In this document: piece after piece, positions 52,270 through 63,004 of the stretch
Numbering within the stretch: position 1 is the stretch's first letter
How the letters are laid out: the number at the start of each line of letters is the position of its first letter
NCBI RefSeq assembly: GCF_900312745.1
Contig: NZ_OMPD01000014.1
Span: 1-64,000 of the forward strand
From: Aquimarina sp. AU58
GTDB taxonomy: Bacteria > Bacteroidota > Bacteroidia > Flavobacteriales > Flavobacteriaceae
Length of the DNA: 64,000 bases
Reading direction: 5' to 3'
Notes under the pieces: model-generated
Database searches by the model: none
The model's input: the letters and a program-made list of their open reading frames with translations, nothing else
What the model was told of the DNA's origin: nothing
Made by a program: the position numbers and the translations under genes

Positions 52270-53274
52270 ATGAGGGCTTTCGCAATAATTTTCGGAGGTA
52301 GTGGGTACATTGGGACTCATTTACTTAGGGAACTACTGAACAAAAATGAATTTGATAACTATATTATTGCAGACATTAAACCCTTAACAGGGTTTGATGA
52401 ATATTTAGAAAAAGGTAATGTTAATTACATAACAACAGATGTAATAAAAAAAATAGAATTTGATCTCGATTTTTCAGATATTGATCTAAACAAAAGCTGG
52501 ATATTTAATTTTGCCGCAATACATAGAGAGCCTGGTCATGAGTTTCAGGAATATTTTGATACAAATATCCCAGGGGCAGAAAACATCAATGATTTTGCCA
52601 GAGAAAGCAAAATAAAAAATATTTTTTTTACCAGCAGTATTGCTCCTTACGGAAAATCGTTAGACCAAAGAATAGAATCATCTCCATTATATCCCGAAAC
52701 TGCTTATGGTATATCAAAAGGATTTGCAGAGAAAATCCATAAAGAATGGTTAGCAGAAGATAATTCAAGAAAACTTATAATTGTAAGACCTAGTGTTATT
52801 TTTGGTCCAAAAGATCCTGGCAATGTTTTTAGAATGATTAAAGCACTTAAAAAGGGAGCTTTTGTCTTACCAGATGGAGGAAAAGTAATTAAAGCATATG
52901 GTTATGTGTATGGGCTTGTAGAAAGTATGTTGTTTACAATTAAAAAAAATGAAAGATGTATAATTTATAATTATGCAGAAAACCCTGTTGTTCCTTTAAA
53001 TGAAATGGTTAATATTGCAAAAGAAGACCTAAACATTAAAAAACCCACAATAAAATTACCCGTTAAGATATTGGCAGTTATTGCTTTTTTTGTTCAAATA
53101 CTGTTTAAAATTATCGGGAGAAAATCTGATATCCACCCTGTAAGAGTAAAAAAGGCAGGGTTTCCTACAAACATAAAACCACAATATCTAATTGATAATG
53201 GTTTTCAATTCAAATACGATTTTAAAAACGCGTTAAAACATTGGAAATCTATTTCACCAGAAGATTTTGATTAA
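52270..53274 (+). CDS. NAD-dependent sugar epimerase/dehydratase
   Basis: 334-residue extended SDR: IIFGGSGYIGTHLLRELL near residue 7, NFAAIHREPGHEFQEYFD near 80, TSSIAPYGKSLDQRIESSP near 118, and the active-site YGISKGFAEK near 142. Unlike typical epimerases it has a hydrophobic helix near residue 267 (ILAVIAFFVQILFKII), so it may be membrane-associated. Substrate unknown. Its stop overlaps the next gene as TAATG. Confidence 0.82.
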   Translation: MRAFAIIFGGSGYIGTHLLRELLNKNEFDNYIIADIKPLTGFDEYLEKGNVNYITTDVIKKIEFDLDFSDIDLNKSWIFNFAAIHREPGHEFQEYFDTNIPGAENINDFARESKIKNIFFTSSIAPYGKSLDQRIESSPLYPETAYGISKGFAEKIHKEWLAEDNSRKLIIVRPSVIFGPKDPGNVFRMIKALKKGAFVLPDGGKVIKAYGYVYGLVESMLFTIKKNERCIIYNYAENPVVPLNEMVNIAKEDLNIKKPTIKLPVKILAVIAFFVQILFKIIGRKSDIHPVRVKKAGFPTNIKPQYLIDNGFQFKYDFKNALKHWKSISPEDFD

Positions 53275-54416
53275 TGAAAGTAGCCATAATACATGAATGG
53301 ATAACTGTAATAGCAGGATCCGAAAGTTGTTTTAAAGTTTTTACAGAGATTTATCCAGAAGCAGATATATTTGTTCTTGTTTCTGATGATAAGAGTATTA
53401 AAAAGTTAGGAATAGACCCTAATAGAGTTAATAATTCGTTTATTCAGAAACTACCAAAAGCCAAAACCAAATGGAAAAACTATCTTCCTTTGTTCCCTTT
53501 TGCAGTAGAACAATTTGACTTATCAGAGTATGATTTAATTATTTCATCTTCTCATGCTGTAGCAAAAGGAGTAATTACTAATGCAAATCAAACACATATC
53601 TGTTATATATACTCACCAATTCGATATGCCTGGGATCTTTACCACCAATATTTAAAAGAAGCTAATTTAACCAAAGGGGTTAAAGCTTTTATAGCAAAAA
53701 GTATATTGCATTATATAAGAAATTGGGATTTGGGCACATCTAACAGAGTTGATGCATTTATCCCTATCTCTAAGTATATAGAAAAAAGAGTCTGGAGAAC
53801 GTATCGCAGAGAGTCTTATAAAGTTATTTACCCTCCGGTAGATGTAGATGCTTTTACATTAGAAAAGAAAAAAGAAGATTTTTATCTTACCGCTTCTAGA
53901 ATTGTTCCGTACAAAAAAATAGACCTTATCGTAGAGGCATTTTCTAAAATACCGGATAAAAAACTAGTCGTTATTGGCGATGGCCCAGAATTTAAAAAGG
54001 TAAAAGAAAAAGCAGGTGATAATGTTTCTGTTCTTGGATATCAAGATTTTGAAGTGTTAAAAGATCATATGCAAAGAACCAAAGCGTTTATTTTTGCTGC
54101 AGAAGAAGATTTTGGTATTATCCCCATCGAAGCTCAGGCCTGCGGAACACCAGTACTCGCGTACGGAAAAGGAGGGTCTTTAGAAACCGTAAAAGGAAAA
54201 TTTGTAGACCAACAGTTAACTAGTGATGATACCGGGGTTTATTTCGAAAATCAAACCGTTGAGTCCATATTAAGTGCAATAAACTTTCTAGAAGATAATT
54301 ATGATGTTTTTGACCCAGAGAAGATTAGAAACTTCGCACTAAAATTTGATAAAGAATTGTTTAGAAAAAATATTGAAGACACATTTAATAAAATTATTAA
54401 AGAAAGAAGAAAATGA
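53274..54416 (+). CDS. GT4-family glycosyltransferase
   Basis: 380-residue GT-B retaining transferase. The N-terminus is [19 protein letters not shown], with a [20 protein letters not shown] segment near 112 and a second domain from about 205 ([20 protein letters not shown]). The EX7E-type motif is in [20 protein letters not shown] near 280. It adds a sugar to the lipid-linked repeat unit. It overlaps both neighbours. Confidence 0.9.
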   Translation: MKVAIIHEWITVIAGSESCFKVFTEIYPEADIFVLVSDDKSIKKLGIDPNRVNNSFIQKLPKAKTKWKNYLPLFPFAVEQFDLSEYDLIISSSHAVAKGVITNANQTHICYIYSPIRYAWDLYHQYLKEANLTKGVKAFIAKSILHYIRNWDLGTSNRVDAFIPISKYIEKRVWRTYRRESYKVIYPPVDVDAFTLEKKKEDFYLTASRIVPYKKIDLIVEAFSKIPDKKLVVIGDGPEFKKVKEKAGDNVSVLGYQDFEVLKDHMQRTKAFIFAAEEDFGIIPIEAQACGTPVLAYGKGGSLETVKGKFVDQQLTSDDTGVYFENQTVESILSAINFLEDNYDVFDPEKIRNFALKFDKELFRKNIEDTFNKIIKERRK

Positions 54417-55447
54417 AAAAGGCTATAATAACAGGAATTACAGGTCAAGACGCAGCATATTTAGCAGAGCTTTTATTAAGTAAGGATTACAAAGTTTATG
54501 GAACGTATAGAAGAACTAGCTCTACTAACTTTTGGAGAATAGAAGAATTAGGTATAGAAAATCACCCAAATTTGCATTTGTTAGAATATGATTTAATAGA
54601 CTTGTCTAGTGCATATAGAATTATAGCCGATGTAGAACCCGATGAAATCTATAACTTGGCAGCTCAAAGTTTTGTTGGGGTATCATTTACACAACCTATT
54701 GCTACTGCTAATATTACGGGGGTTGGAGTATTAAATCTGCTTGAAGCAATACGAACAATTAATCCAAAAATTAAGTTTTATCAAGCCTCGACTTCAGAAA
54801 TGTTTGGAAAAGTTCATGCAATACCACAAAATGAAGAAACCCCTTTTCATCCCAGAAGCCCATATGGGGTAGCAAAAGTTTTTGCACATTGGGCAACTTT
54901 AAATTATCAGGAATCCTATGATTTATTTGCAGCGAGTGGTATATTATTTAATCATGAATCTCCGTTAAGAGGAAAAGAATTTGTGACAAGAAAAATTACA
55001 GATGCTGTTGCAAAAATACATTTGAATAAACAAGATATATTAGAATTGGGAAATCTAAATGCAAAAAGAGATTGGGGATATGCAAAAGAATATGTTGAAG
55101 GAATGTATAAAATTCTACAAGCTCCTGAAGCAGATACCTATGTTTTAGCAACAAATCAAACACAAACCGTTAGAGATTTTGTTACATTATCATTTAAAAC
55201 AGTTAATATTGATATAGAGTGGAAAGGAAGCGATGAAAATGAAATAGGTATAAATACTAAAACAGGAAAAACACTGATAAAGGTTAATCCACAATTTTAC
55301 AGACCAGCAGAAGTTGATCTACTTATAGGAGATGCATCAAAAGCTGAAAAGAATTTGAACTGGAAAGCAAAAACAACTCTAGGAGAGCTTGCAGATATGA
55401 TGGTGAAAAGTGATATTAAAAGAAATGAAAATGGTGGATCCTTCTAA
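54413..55447 (+). CDS. gmd: GDP-mannose 4,6-dehydratase
   Basis: Makes GDP-4-keto-6-deoxymannose. Landmarks are [19 protein letters not shown] at the start, [14 protein letters not shown] near 29, [15 protein letters not shown] near 80, [18 protein letters not shown] near 127, the active-site [20 protein letters not shown] near 149, and [17 protein letters not shown] near 177. The usual GQDGSYL motif reads GQDAAYL here. At 344 residues it is a normal Gmd. The ATG overlaps the GT4 stop; its end overlaps the next gene. Confidence 0.96.
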   Translation: MKKAIITGITGQDAAYLAELLLSKDYKVYGTYRRTSSTNFWRIEELGIENHPNLHLLEYDLIDLSSAYRIIADVEPDEIYNLAAQSFVGVSFTQPIATANITGVGVLNLLEAIRTINPKIKFYQASTSEMFGKVHAIPQNEETPFHPRSPYGVAKVFAHWATLNYQESYDLFAASGILFNHESPLRGKEFVTRKITDAVAKIHLNKQDILELGNLNAKRDWGYAKEYVEGMYKILQAPEADTYVLATNQTQTVRDFVTLSFKTVNIDIEWKGSDENEIGINTKTGKTLIKVNPQFYRPAEVDLLIGDASKAEKNLNWKAKTTLGELADMMVKSDIKRNENGGSF

Positions 55448-56327
55448 GAAAACAATTTTCATAACAGGTATCTCGGGTTTTACCGGCCAACATTTAGAAT
55501 CTTTTTATAAGGAGAAAAACTATACTGTTTTTGGAACAACGTACACAACATCCAAAAATTCAAATCACTTTCTTTGTGATATCACAGAAAAGAAACAAAT
55601 AAAAGAGATTTTAAAAAACATACAGCCAGATTATATAATACATACAGCTGCAATATCTTTTGTTGCTGGGGATAATCAAAATGAAATGTATGGAGTGAAT
55701 GTTTTTGGAACATTAAACCTTCTTGAAGCATTAATTGAATGTGAAATAAATCCTGAAAAAATAATTATCGCAAGTAGTGCTGCCGTTTATGGTAATATAG
55801 GAAATATACTTTCTGAAGATATGTGCCCTCAACCTATTAACCATTATGGCAATAGTAAATTAGCGATGGAAAATATGGTTAAGAACTACTTCTCAAAACT
55901 TAATATTCTGGTTGTAAGACCTTTTAATTATACAGGAGTTGGTCAAACAGAAATTTTTTTAATACCAAAAATAATAAAACACTATAAAGATAAATCTTCT
56001 GAAATTGAACTAGGGAATATTAATGTTTTTAGAGAATTTAATGATATCGATTATTTGATAAATTGCTATTATCAACTCTTATTAAGTAATGGCAAATCAG
56101 AAATACTTAATGTCTGTTCTTCTAAAACGAATAGTATTGAACAGATTTTGTCTTATATGGAAGAAATTACCAATCATAAAATTAAAACTAAAATAAACCC
56201 AAAGTTTGTTCGTAAGAATGAAATTAAAAGCTTAAAAGGGTCTACACAAAAGTTACATAGCATTATTGATGATTTTTCTAATGAATATTCTTTAAAAAAG
56301 ACGTTAGAAAAGATGTATTTTTCATAG
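55425..56327 (+). CDS. rmd: GDP-4-keto-6-deoxymannose reductase-like epimerase (Rmd-type)
   Basis: SDR that probably reduces the Gmd product to GDP-D-rhamnose. [45 protein letters not shown] and the YGNSKLAME active site are visible. [17 protein letters not shown] near 175 and [11 protein letters not shown] near 205 are family-like. The frame is open from an ATG at 55410, but the ATG at 55425 ([15 protein letters not shown]) gives a better start; either overlaps gmd. A fucose-type synthase is possible, but the size and order after gmd favour Rmd. Confidence 0.75.
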   Translation: MKMVDPSKKTIFITGISGFTGQHLESFYKEKNYTVFGTTYTTSKNSNHFLCDITEKKQIKEILKNIQPDYIIHTAAISFVAGDNQNEMYGVNVFGTLNLLEALIECEINPEKIIIASSAAVYGNIGNILSEDMCPQPINHYGNSKLAMENMVKNYFSKLNILVVRPFNYTGVGQTEIFLIPKIIKHYKDKSSEIELGNINVFREFNDIDYLINCYYQLLLSNGKSEILNVCSSKTNSIEQILSYMEEITNHKIKTKINPKFVRKNEIKSLKGSTQKLHSIIDDFSNEYSLKKTLEKMYFS

Positions 56328-56354
56328 TAATGTAAAAGAGCAAATAATAAAAGC

Positions 56355-57668
56355 ATGAAAATAGCAGTAATAGGCTCTGGGTATGTGGGATTAGTAACAG
56401 GAACATGTCTTGCCGAGACCGGAAATGAAGTTATATGCATTGATATAGACGAGAGCAAGGTTCAAAAATTGAGTAAGGGTGAGGTCCCTATCTATGAACC
56501 ACATCTGGACATGTTGTTTGATAGAAATATAAAAGCTGGAAGACTAAAGTTTACTACTTCTCTTGAAGAAGGCTTAGAACACGGCGAGATTATTTTTTTA
56601 GCATTACCCACACCAGAAGAAGAAGATGGTTCTGCAGACTTATCATATATTATTGGTGTTGCAGAAAATATAGGGCAGTTACTCAACGAGTATAAGGTAA
56701 TAGTAGATAAGAGTACTGTACCAGTTGGGACAGCAGAAAAAGTTCGAGCCACTATTGCAAAATATACAACATGTGATTTTGATGTAGTTTCGAATCCTGA
56801 GTTTCTAAGAGAAGGTTTTGCAGTAGATGATTTTTTAAAACCAGAACGAATTGTTGTGGGGTCAAGCTCTGATAGAGCAATAGAGGTTATGAAAAAATTA
56901 TATAAACCTTTCGTACGATCCGGTAATCCTATACTAGTGATGGATGAAAAATCAGCAGAACTTACTAAATATGCAGCAAATTCTTTTCTGGCAACCAAGA
57001 TTACATTTATGAATGAAATTGCAAATTATTGCGAAAAAGTTGGTGCAGATATTGATAAAGTACGAATTGGAATAGGAACAGATTCTAGGATTGGAAAACG
57101 TTTTTTATTTCCAGGTATAGGATATGGAGGTTCTTGCTTTCCAAAAGATGTAAAAGCGCTTCATAAATCAGGTAAAAATTCGCAATATGATTTTAAAATT
57201 CTGGATGCAGTAATTAGAGTAAATGATAGTCAGAAAATTGCGTTATTACCAAAGATCAATGCATATTTTAATAATGATCTGTCTAACAAAACATTTGCAA
57301 TATGGGGATTAGCTTTTAAGCCGGAGACAGACGATGTTAGAGAAGCTCCCGCATTATATCTGATTGATGAATTGCTAAAAGAAGGAGTAAAGATTAAAGC
57401 ATTTGATCCAGAGGCAATGAAAAATGTAGCCCATAGATATGGAGATAAGATTGACTTGGTTACTACTATGTATGAAGCGGTTCAGAATGCAGATGCACTA
57501 ATTATTTGTACAGAATGGAGTATTTTTAGAACTCCGGATTTCAATAAAATAAAAGAAGGATTAAAGATCCCTTTAATTTTTGACGGAAGAAATCTTTATG
57601 ATATTGTTGATATAGAAAAAGAAGAGATTTCCTATTTTTCTATAGGGAGAAAAGATATTAAATTATAG
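56355..57668 (+). CDS. ugd: UDP-glucose 6-dehydrogenase
   Basis: Oxidises UDP-glucose to UDP-glucuronate with [23 protein letters not shown] at the start, [13 protein letters not shown] near 118, [20 protein letters not shown] near 147, the catalytic Cys in [16 protein letters not shown] near 255, and [20 protein letters not shown] near 317 are all standard. The 437-residue length is normal. The UDP-glucuronate decarboxylase gene starts 2 bases later, so the product is at least partly channelled to UDP-xylose. Confidence 0.97.
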   Translation: MKIAVIGSGYVGLVTGTCLAETGNEVICIDIDESKVQKLSKGEVPIYEPHLDMLFDRNIKAGRLKFTTSLEEGLEHGEIIFLALPTPEEEDGSADLSYIIGVAENIGQLLNEYKVIVDKSTVPVGTAEKVRATIAKYTTCDFDVVSNPEFLREGFAVDDFLKPERIVVGSSSDRAIEVMKKLYKPFVRSGNPILVMDEKSAELTKYAANSFLATKITFMNEIANYCEKVGADIDKVRIGIGTDSRIGKRFLFPGIGYGGSCFPKDVKALHKSGKNSQYDFKILDAVIRVNDSQKIALLPKINAYFNNDLSNKTFAIWGLAFKPETDDVREAPALYLIDELLKEGVKIKAFDPEAMKNVAHRYGDKIDLVTTMYEAVQNADALIICTEWSIFRTPDFNKIKEGLKIPLIFDGRNLYDIVDIEKEEISYFSIGRKDIKL

Positions 57669-57670
57669 CT

Positions 57671-58648
57671 ATGCAAAAAGTTTTAATTACAGGAGCAGCT
57701 GGTTTTTTGGGGTCTCATCTCTGTGATCGGTTTATTAAAGAAGGTTTTCATGTGATTGGTATGGATAACCTAATCACAGGTACCTTAAAAAATATTGAAC
57801 ACCTGTTTAAGCTAAAACATTTTGAATTCTATCACCATGATGTGACCAAATTTGTTCATGTTCCTGGTGCATTAGATTATATATTACATTTTGCATCTCC
57901 TGCAAGTCCTATAGATTACCTTAAGATTCCTATTCAAACATTAAAAGTAGGGTCTTTAGGCACGCATAATCTTTTAGGTCTTGCAAAAGAAAAAAATGCT
58001 AGAATTCTTATTGCATCAACTAGCGAGGTTTATGGTGATCCTTTAGTGCATCCGCAAAGTGAAGATTATTATGGTAATGTTAATGCTATTGGACCTAGGG
58101 GTGTCTACGACGAAGCAAAACGTTTTCAGGAGTCAATCACAATGGCATATCATACCTATCACGGTTTAGAGACAAGAATTGCCCGTATCTTTAACACCTA
58201 TGGCCCAAGAATGCGATTAAATGATGGTCGGGTAGTACCTGCATTTATTGGGCAAGCGTTAAGAGGTGAAGATTTAACTATATTTGGCAATGGATTACAA
58301 ACCCGATCTTTTTGCTATGTAGATGATTTGGTAGAAGGAATTTATAGGTTACTTTTTAGAGATTATGTATATCCCATAAATATAGGTAACCCTGATGAGA
58401 TTAAAATCAAAGATTTTGCCGAAGAAATTGTAAAACTTACCGAGACACACCAAAAAGTAATTTATAAACCACTACCAATCGATGATCCGTTGCAACGACA
58501 ACCAGATATTGGTAAAGCAAAAGAAATTTTGGATTGGCAACCAAAAATAAGTAGATCAGAAGGAATGAAATTAACTTTGGATTATTTTAGAGGGTTTTCT
58601 GAAGAAGAGCTTCAAAAGAGTGAACATAGAGATTTTTTAAAAAAATAA
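57671..58648 (+). CDS. uxs: UDP-glucuronate decarboxylase (UDP-xylose synthase)
   Basis: Converts UDP-glucuronate to UDP-xylose. Extended [22 protein letters not shown] at the start, [14 protein letters not shown] near 32, [20 protein letters not shown] near 72, [20 protein letters not shown] near 116 and the active site [11 protein letters not shown] near 142. [13 protein letters not shown] and [19 protein letters not shown] are the decarboxylase-type landmarks. 325 residues, typical. It shares the operon with ugd. Confidence 0.95.
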   Translation: MQKVLITGAAGFLGSHLCDRFIKEGFHVIGMDNLITGTLKNIEHLFKLKHFEFYHHDVTKFVHVPGALDYILHFASPASPIDYLKIPIQTLKVGSLGTHNLLGLAKEKNARILIASTSEVYGDPLVHPQSEDYYGNVNAIGPRGVYDEAKRFQESITMAYHTYHGLETRIARIFNTYGPRMRLNDGRVVPAFIGQALRGEDLTIFGNGLQTRSFCYVDDLVEGIYRLLFRDYVYPINIGNPDEIKIKDFAEEIVKLTETHQKVIYKPLPIDDPLQRQPDIGKAKEILDWQPKISRSEGMKLTLDYFRGFSEEELQKSEHRDFLKK

Positions 58649-58659
58649 TTTAGTACTTT

Positions 58660-60006
58660 ATGAAAAGTAGGATCGGTAGATATTCAGTATACATAAAACC
58701 ACTTTTCTGTTTGGTAGATTTATTTATTTTAAATCTTACCACCTTATTGTTTCAAACAAATATTGATCAAAACCTTTTATTTTCAGCCTATATTTCAGTT
58801 TTATGGATTATCCTTTCTAGTAAGAATAAGTTTTATGACATAAAGCGATTTTCGAAATTAGTTCATATTATAGCTTCTTTAATTCGGCAATTTTTAATTT
58901 TTGCACTTATCCTTTATGCTTTTATAGGGTTTTTTAAACAGCCAAATATTAGCAGATTAGAGATGGGTAAGTACTTTATAGCTACAATTGGATTAGTTAC
59001 TTTTTTTAAGTTTGTTTTACTTTTTTTACTATCAAAGTACAGAGAGATATTTGGAGGAAATATTAGACGAATTGTTGTTATTGGGGATAATAAAAAGACA
59101 AATCAATTAATTAAATTTTTTAAAGAGAAACCTGATTTTGGGTATAAGTTTCAAAAAAAATTCTGTGTTAATAAAGAAGATTTTGATCTAGAAGAGTGTT
59201 TTTATTATATCGTAGAGAACGAAATCGATGAGGTATATTGTTCTATTGCAGAATTATCAAATAGCCAATTACGGAATGTCGTTAATTTTACAGAGAATAA
59301 CTTAAAAATCTTAAAATTTATCCCGGACAATAAAGATATTTTTACCAAAAAATTAATTTTTAATTACTATGGCTATATTCCCGTATTGTCATTTCGTGAT
59401 ATACCATTGGATGATTCGATAAACAAGTTTACAAAAAGAACTTTTGATATCTTATTATCCCTATTTGTTTTAATAGGAATCCTTTCATGGTTAACACCTT
59501 TAATTGCATTTCTCATTCAATTAGAATCCAAAGGCCCGGTATTTTTTAAACAACGTCGTAATGGATTGGATTATAGAGAGTTTTATTGTTATAAATATAG
59601 ATCGATGAAACCAAGCACGAGTGCTAATCAGGCAACCAAAGGTGATGCTAGGGTTACGAAGGTGGGAAAATTTATTAGAAGAACCAGTATCGATGAACTA
59701 CCGCAATTTCTTAATGTGCTTAAAGGTGATATGTCTGTAGTTGGACCAAGACCACATATGGTAAAACATAATGAAGAATTTGCAAAACGAGTAGATAAGT
59801 TTATGGTTCGCCATTTTGTAAAGCCAGGAATTACAGGGTTAGCTCAGGTTAGTGGTTTTAGAGGTGAAATAGAAACGAACAAGGATATTGTTAACAGGGT
59901 AAAATATGATATTTTTTATGTAGAAAACTGGTCATTGCTTTTAGATATTAAGATTACTATTCTTACTGCAATAAATGCGATTAGAGGAGAAGAAAAAGCA
60001 TACTAA
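58660..60006 (+). CDS. wcaJ: Undecaprenyl-phosphate sugar phosphotransferase (WcaJ/PglC-type initiating transferase)
   Basis: Starts repeat-unit synthesis by placing a sugar-1-phosphate on the lipid carrier. Four N-terminal helices, a Rossmann-like middle (IRRIVVIGDNKKTNQLIKFF near 145), one hydrophobic helix near 270 (ILLSLFVLIGILSWL), and the catalytic bacterial sugar transferase domain: KGPVFFKQRRNG, YKYRSMKPST, SIDELPQFLNVLKGDMSVVG, PRPHMVKHN. Order and 448-residue length match the polyisoprenyl-phosphate hexose-1-phosphate transferase family. The sugar is not predictable. Confidence 0.9.
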   Translation: MKSRIGRYSVYIKPLFCLVDLFILNLTTLLFQTNIDQNLLFSAYISVLWIILSSKNKFYDIKRFSKLVHIIASLIRQFLIFALILYAFIGFFKQPNISRLEMGKYFIATIGLVTFFKFVLLFLLSKYREIFGGNIRRIVVIGDNKKTNQLIKFFKEKPDFGYKFQKKFCVNKEDFDLEECFYYIVENEIDEVYCSIAELSNSQLRNVVNFTENNLKILKFIPDNKDIFTKKLIFNYYGYIPVLSFRDIPLDDSINKFTKRTFDILLSLFVLIGILSWLTPLIAFLIQLESKGPVFFKQRRNGLDYREFYCYKYRSMKPSTSANQATKGDARVTKVGKFIRRTSIDELPQFLNVLKGDMSVVGPRPHMVKHNEEFAKRVDKFMVRHFVKPGITGLAQVSGFRGEIETNKDIVNRVKYDIFYVENWSLLLDIKITILTAINAIRGEEKAY

Positions 60007-60007
60007 C

Positions 60008-60037
60008 TTGCGCTGTATAAAAAGAAAATTAATTTTG
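60008..60037 (+). promoter_or_regulatory. Bacteroidota-type promoter (TTG-N19-TAATTTTG)
   Basis: TTG at 60008-60010 and TAATTTTG at 60030-60037 with the ideal 19-base spacer. It begins two bases after the wcaJ-type stop and would give a leader of about 160 bases before the next gene. That long leader is unusual for this group. Confidence 0.65.
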
Positions 60038-60201
60038 TACATTAAAAAATACTAATACCAAAAGAGAAAATGTTTATTAGCGTATAATTATGGTAGGTAT
60101 ATACTAAATACGATAATACAAATTCAAAAAAATCGTTAACTACCTCATAATACATCTTATAAAAAGTGCAACTAGTTAACATAATAACCCAGGCTACCAA
60201 C

Positions 60202-61458
60202 ATGTTTTATAAAGAAGATCATTGGGTCGTAATGATCTTTTGGAACAGCTTGTATATTGCCTTTTTTTTATTACCATTAGGTATCAATCTCCCAACTCCA
60301 TTTTTTATAATTTCGATCATTTTTGGGATAGGTATGATGTTTAGAACCGAAAAGAAGTTTATTCTGGATAAATCATTATTACTTTTTCCATTATATTTTA
60401 TTGTGATGTCTTTGGGGTTGATTTATACTGATAATTTGATCAGTGGATTCGATTTGGTACAACGATCCCTTTCATTATTGTTATTTCCTTTAATTTTTCT
60501 ATTTGTTAAGGAAGATGCTGCTACGGTAAAAAAACTATTTGACTTTTTACTTATGGGGCTAATTGTCTCATTTTTCATTAATATTTTTAAGGCAGGTAAT
60601 AGCTTAACATGGCATATTATTGATGAAAGAGAAAGCATAGAAATTCTTGTGTTTATAGAGGGGGTTGTAAAAAATTGGCATTACTTTTTTGTAGGATCTC
60701 TATTTTCTAGATCAGTTAATGCTAATTATATTTCTATATACATATTACTGGTATTAAGTTATTATCTTAAAAACAAGTTGAAATCTCGAATACAGTTAGT
60801 AGTAGTTATTCTTTTATTTCTGTATCTTTTTTTATTGGCTTCAATCGCAGCCTACCTTATTTTGTTTGTAATGTCGATATTATTGATTTTTGATATTACT
60901 GATAAACAAAAAAAATATACCATGACCATTATTTTTTTGATGGGACTGTTACTGTTTTTAAATAACCCAAGGGTATTTGATTTTTATTCCAGAATAAAAG
61001 ATTTTAGTAATGTAAAAGAATATTATGATGCCACGGCATCAGAAAAATCAAGACTGTTGGCATGGGATGCCAGTATCAAATTGATTAAAGATGCTCCTGT
61101 ATTTGGTTATGGAGTTGGAGATGCAAACGATGTTTTGGTTCAAAAATATAAGGAGTTAAATTACATTCTTAATTACAAAAGCAAGTATAATGCACACAAT
61201 CAGTTTCTACAAACGTATTTACAAACAGGTATTATTGGGTTTGGGGTTTTAGTGTGTATTTTTGTCATATTGGCAATACGTATGAAAAGAAGTAGAAATG
61301 AATTTTCAGTCTTTTTGATCCTTTTTATATCATTAATATTCGAATCTATGTTAGTTCGATTTAATGGTATTGTATTCTTCTCTATTGTTACTCCTTTGCT
61401 TTTAAAAAAGAGAAGTATTTTAAGTAGTAGGATTATTCGCAATGATAGTAGTGAATAA
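60202..61458 (+). CDS. O-antigen ligase/polymerase-family membrane protein
   Basis: About 418 residues with 11-12 helices. The frame is open from a GTG at 60166 but the ATG at 60202 (MFYKEDHWVVMIFWNS) is the likelier start. Family features are a long loop with LLAWDASIKLIKDAPVFGYG near 287 and YNAHNQFLQTYLQTGIIGFG near 330, the latter the HNxFLQ-type ligase motif. It is the third such gene in the locus; its place after the initiating transferase suggests ligase, but this is a guess. It has its own candidate promoter. Confidence 0.75.
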   Translation: MFYKEDHWVVMIFWNSLYIAFFLLPLGINLPTPFFIISIIFGIGMMFRTEKKFILDKSLLLFPLYFIVMSLGLIYTDNLISGFDLVQRSLSLLLFPLIFLFVKEDAATVKKLFDFLLMGLIVSFFINIFKAGNSLTWHIIDERESIEILVFIEGVVKNWHYFFVGSLFSRSVNANYISIYILLVLSYYLKNKLKSRIQLVVVILLFLYLFLLASIAAYLILFVMSILLIFDITDKQKKYTMTIIFLMGLLLFLNNPRVFDFYSRIKDFSNVKEYYDATASEKSRLLAWDASIKLIKDAPVFGYGVGDANDVLVQKYKELNYILNYKSKYNAHNQFLQTYLQTGIIGFGVLVCIFVILAIRMKRSRNEFSVFLILFISLIFESMLVRFNGIVFFSIVTPLLLKKRSILSSRIIRNDSSE

Positions 61459-61579
61459 AATTAAAATAGGATATCACAGTATCTCATTATTGGATGTAAG
61501 ATCGTTTTAATTTGAGAAGCACATAAAAAAATCATGAGTTTTTATCTAGAAAGAATTAGCTATACAACTACGAATAAAC

Positions 61580-61587
61580 TATTTTTG
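61580..61587 (+). promoter_or_regulatory. -7-like element (TATTTTTG) upstream of purD
   Basis: Fits TAnnTTTG, 28 bases before the purD ATG. No TTG at the -33 position, so this is tentative. Confidence 0.35.
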
Positions 61588-61615
61588 GGCCCATAAAAAC
61601 AAGCCATAATACATC

Positions 61616-62887
61616 ATGAATATTTTAGTACTTGGATCAGGAGGTAGAGAACATACATTTGCTTATAAAATTGTACAAAGTTCGATTTGCGACACCTTAT
61701 TTGTTGCACCTGGTAATGCAGGAACGGCTGGTATAGCTACTAATGTAGCTATTGCAGTTACAGATTTTCCTGCGATCAAAGACTTAGTGTTACAAGAGAA
61801 CATTGAAATGGTTGTAGTTGGCCCAGAAGATCCATTGGTAAGAGGAATAAGTGATTATTTTGCTGAAGATAGCCAATTGAAAAATGTTGTAGTGATTGGT
61901 CCATCAAAAGAAGGAGCACAATTAGAAGGAAGTAAAGAATATGCCAAAGAGTTTTTAATTAGACACAATATACCTACAGCAGCTTATCAAAGTTTTACTG
62001 CTGCTACTGTTGATGATGGAAAGCAATTTTTAGAAACTTTACAGGCACCCTACGTGTTAAAAGCAGATGGTTTGGCAGCAGGAAAAGGTGTATTAATTCT
62101 TCAGGACATAGATGAGGCAAAGGCAGAACTTGAAAACATGCTAACCAACAAAAAATTTGGTGCAGCGAGTGAGAAAGTTGTGATCGAAGAATTTCTTGAT
62201 GGTATAGAGCTTAGTGTTTTTGTACTTACAGATGGTAAAAATTACTTAACCTTACCAACAGCCAAAGACTACAAACGTATTGGAGAAGGAGATACTGGGT
62301 TAAATACAGGAGGTATGGGAGCTATTTCACCAGTTCCTTTTGTAGATAATACACTTATGACTAAAATCGAAGAGCGTATTATTAAACCAACTGTACAAGG
62401 ATTAGAAAAAGAAAATATAGATTATAAAGGTTTTATTTTTATCGGACTTATTAAAGTAGGGGATGATCCAAAAGTAATTGAATATAATGTACGTATGGGC
62501 GATCCAGAAACCGAGGCAGTCCTGCCGAGAGTGAAGACAGATTTAGTACAATTATTTCAGCATGTTGGAAATCAATCGCTGAATGAGATCAATCTCGAAT
62601 TAGATAAGCGAAGTGCTGCTGCTATAGTAACTGTTTCTGGAGGGTATCCAGAAGCTTATGAAAAAGGAAAAGAGATTACTGGTATAGATACGATTACAGA
62701 CTCTATTGTTTTTCATGCAGGTACATCTCTAGAGGGTGATAAAGTAGTTACTAGTGGGGGGAGAGTAATGGCTATAACATCATTGGATGAAGATTTTAGA
62801 AAGGCCATTAAAACATCGTATCAAAGCATAGAAAAACTTAATTTTGATAAGATCTATTATAGAAAAGACCTAGGATTCGATTTATAG
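61616..62887 (+). CDS. purD: Phosphoribosylamine-glycine ligase
   Basis: Second step of purine synthesis: phosphoribosylamine, glycine and ATP give glycinamide ribonucleotide. ATP-grasp fold with VLGSGGREHTFAYKIVQS at the start, FVAPGNAGTAGIATNVAIAV near 30, VVGPEDPLVRGISDYF near 64, YVLKADGLAAGKGVLIL near 144, GDTGLNTGGMGAISPVPF near 227 and EYNVRMGDPETEAVLPRVK near 285. 423 residues, complete. A strong palindromic terminator follows. Confidence 0.97.
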   Translation: MNILVLGSGGREHTFAYKIVQSSICDTLFVAPGNAGTAGIATNVAIAVTDFPAIKDLVLQENIEMVVVGPEDPLVRGISDYFAEDSQLKNVVVIGPSKEGAQLEGSKEYAKEFLIRHNIPTAAYQSFTAATVDDGKQFLETLQAPYVLKADGLAAGKGVLILQDIDEAKAELENMLTNKKFGAASEKVVIEEFLDGIELSVFVLTDGKNYLTLPTAKDYKRIGEGDTGLNTGGMGAISPVPFVDNTLMTKIEERIIKPTVQGLEKENIDYKGFIFIGLIKVGDDPKVIEYNVRMGDPETEAVLPRVKTDLVQLFQHVGNQSLNEINLELDKRSAAAIVTVSGGYPEAYEKGKEITGIDTITDSIVFHAGTSLEGDKVVTSGGRVMAITSLDEDFRKAIKTSYQSIEKLNFDKIYYRKDLGFDL

Positions 62888-62907
62888 CGCCTCCTAAATA
62901 CAGAACA

Positions 62908-62955
62908 ATCAAAAAAAGCATTTAATTTATATATAAATTAAATGCTTTTTTTGAT
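62908..62955. terminator. 24-bp perfect palindrome, bidirectional terminator after purD
   Basis: The 48 bases are a perfect inverted repeat centred at 62931/62932. Each arm reads ATC, seven A, GCATTTAATTTATA on the left and the complement on the right, with T7 in the right arm. It sits between convergent purD and the small gene at 63005. It is unusually long and perfect for a terminator. Confidence 0.85.
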
Positions 62956-63004
62956 ATTTATAACACTCGTAACTTCAAGAATTACTTCTTGATCAAGCGA
63001 GGTT

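Noticed and set aside
56492..56998. 168-codon minus-strand open frame inside ugd
   Set aside because: Fully antisense to an intact UDP-glucose dehydrogenase; no recognisable domain or upstream promoter element.
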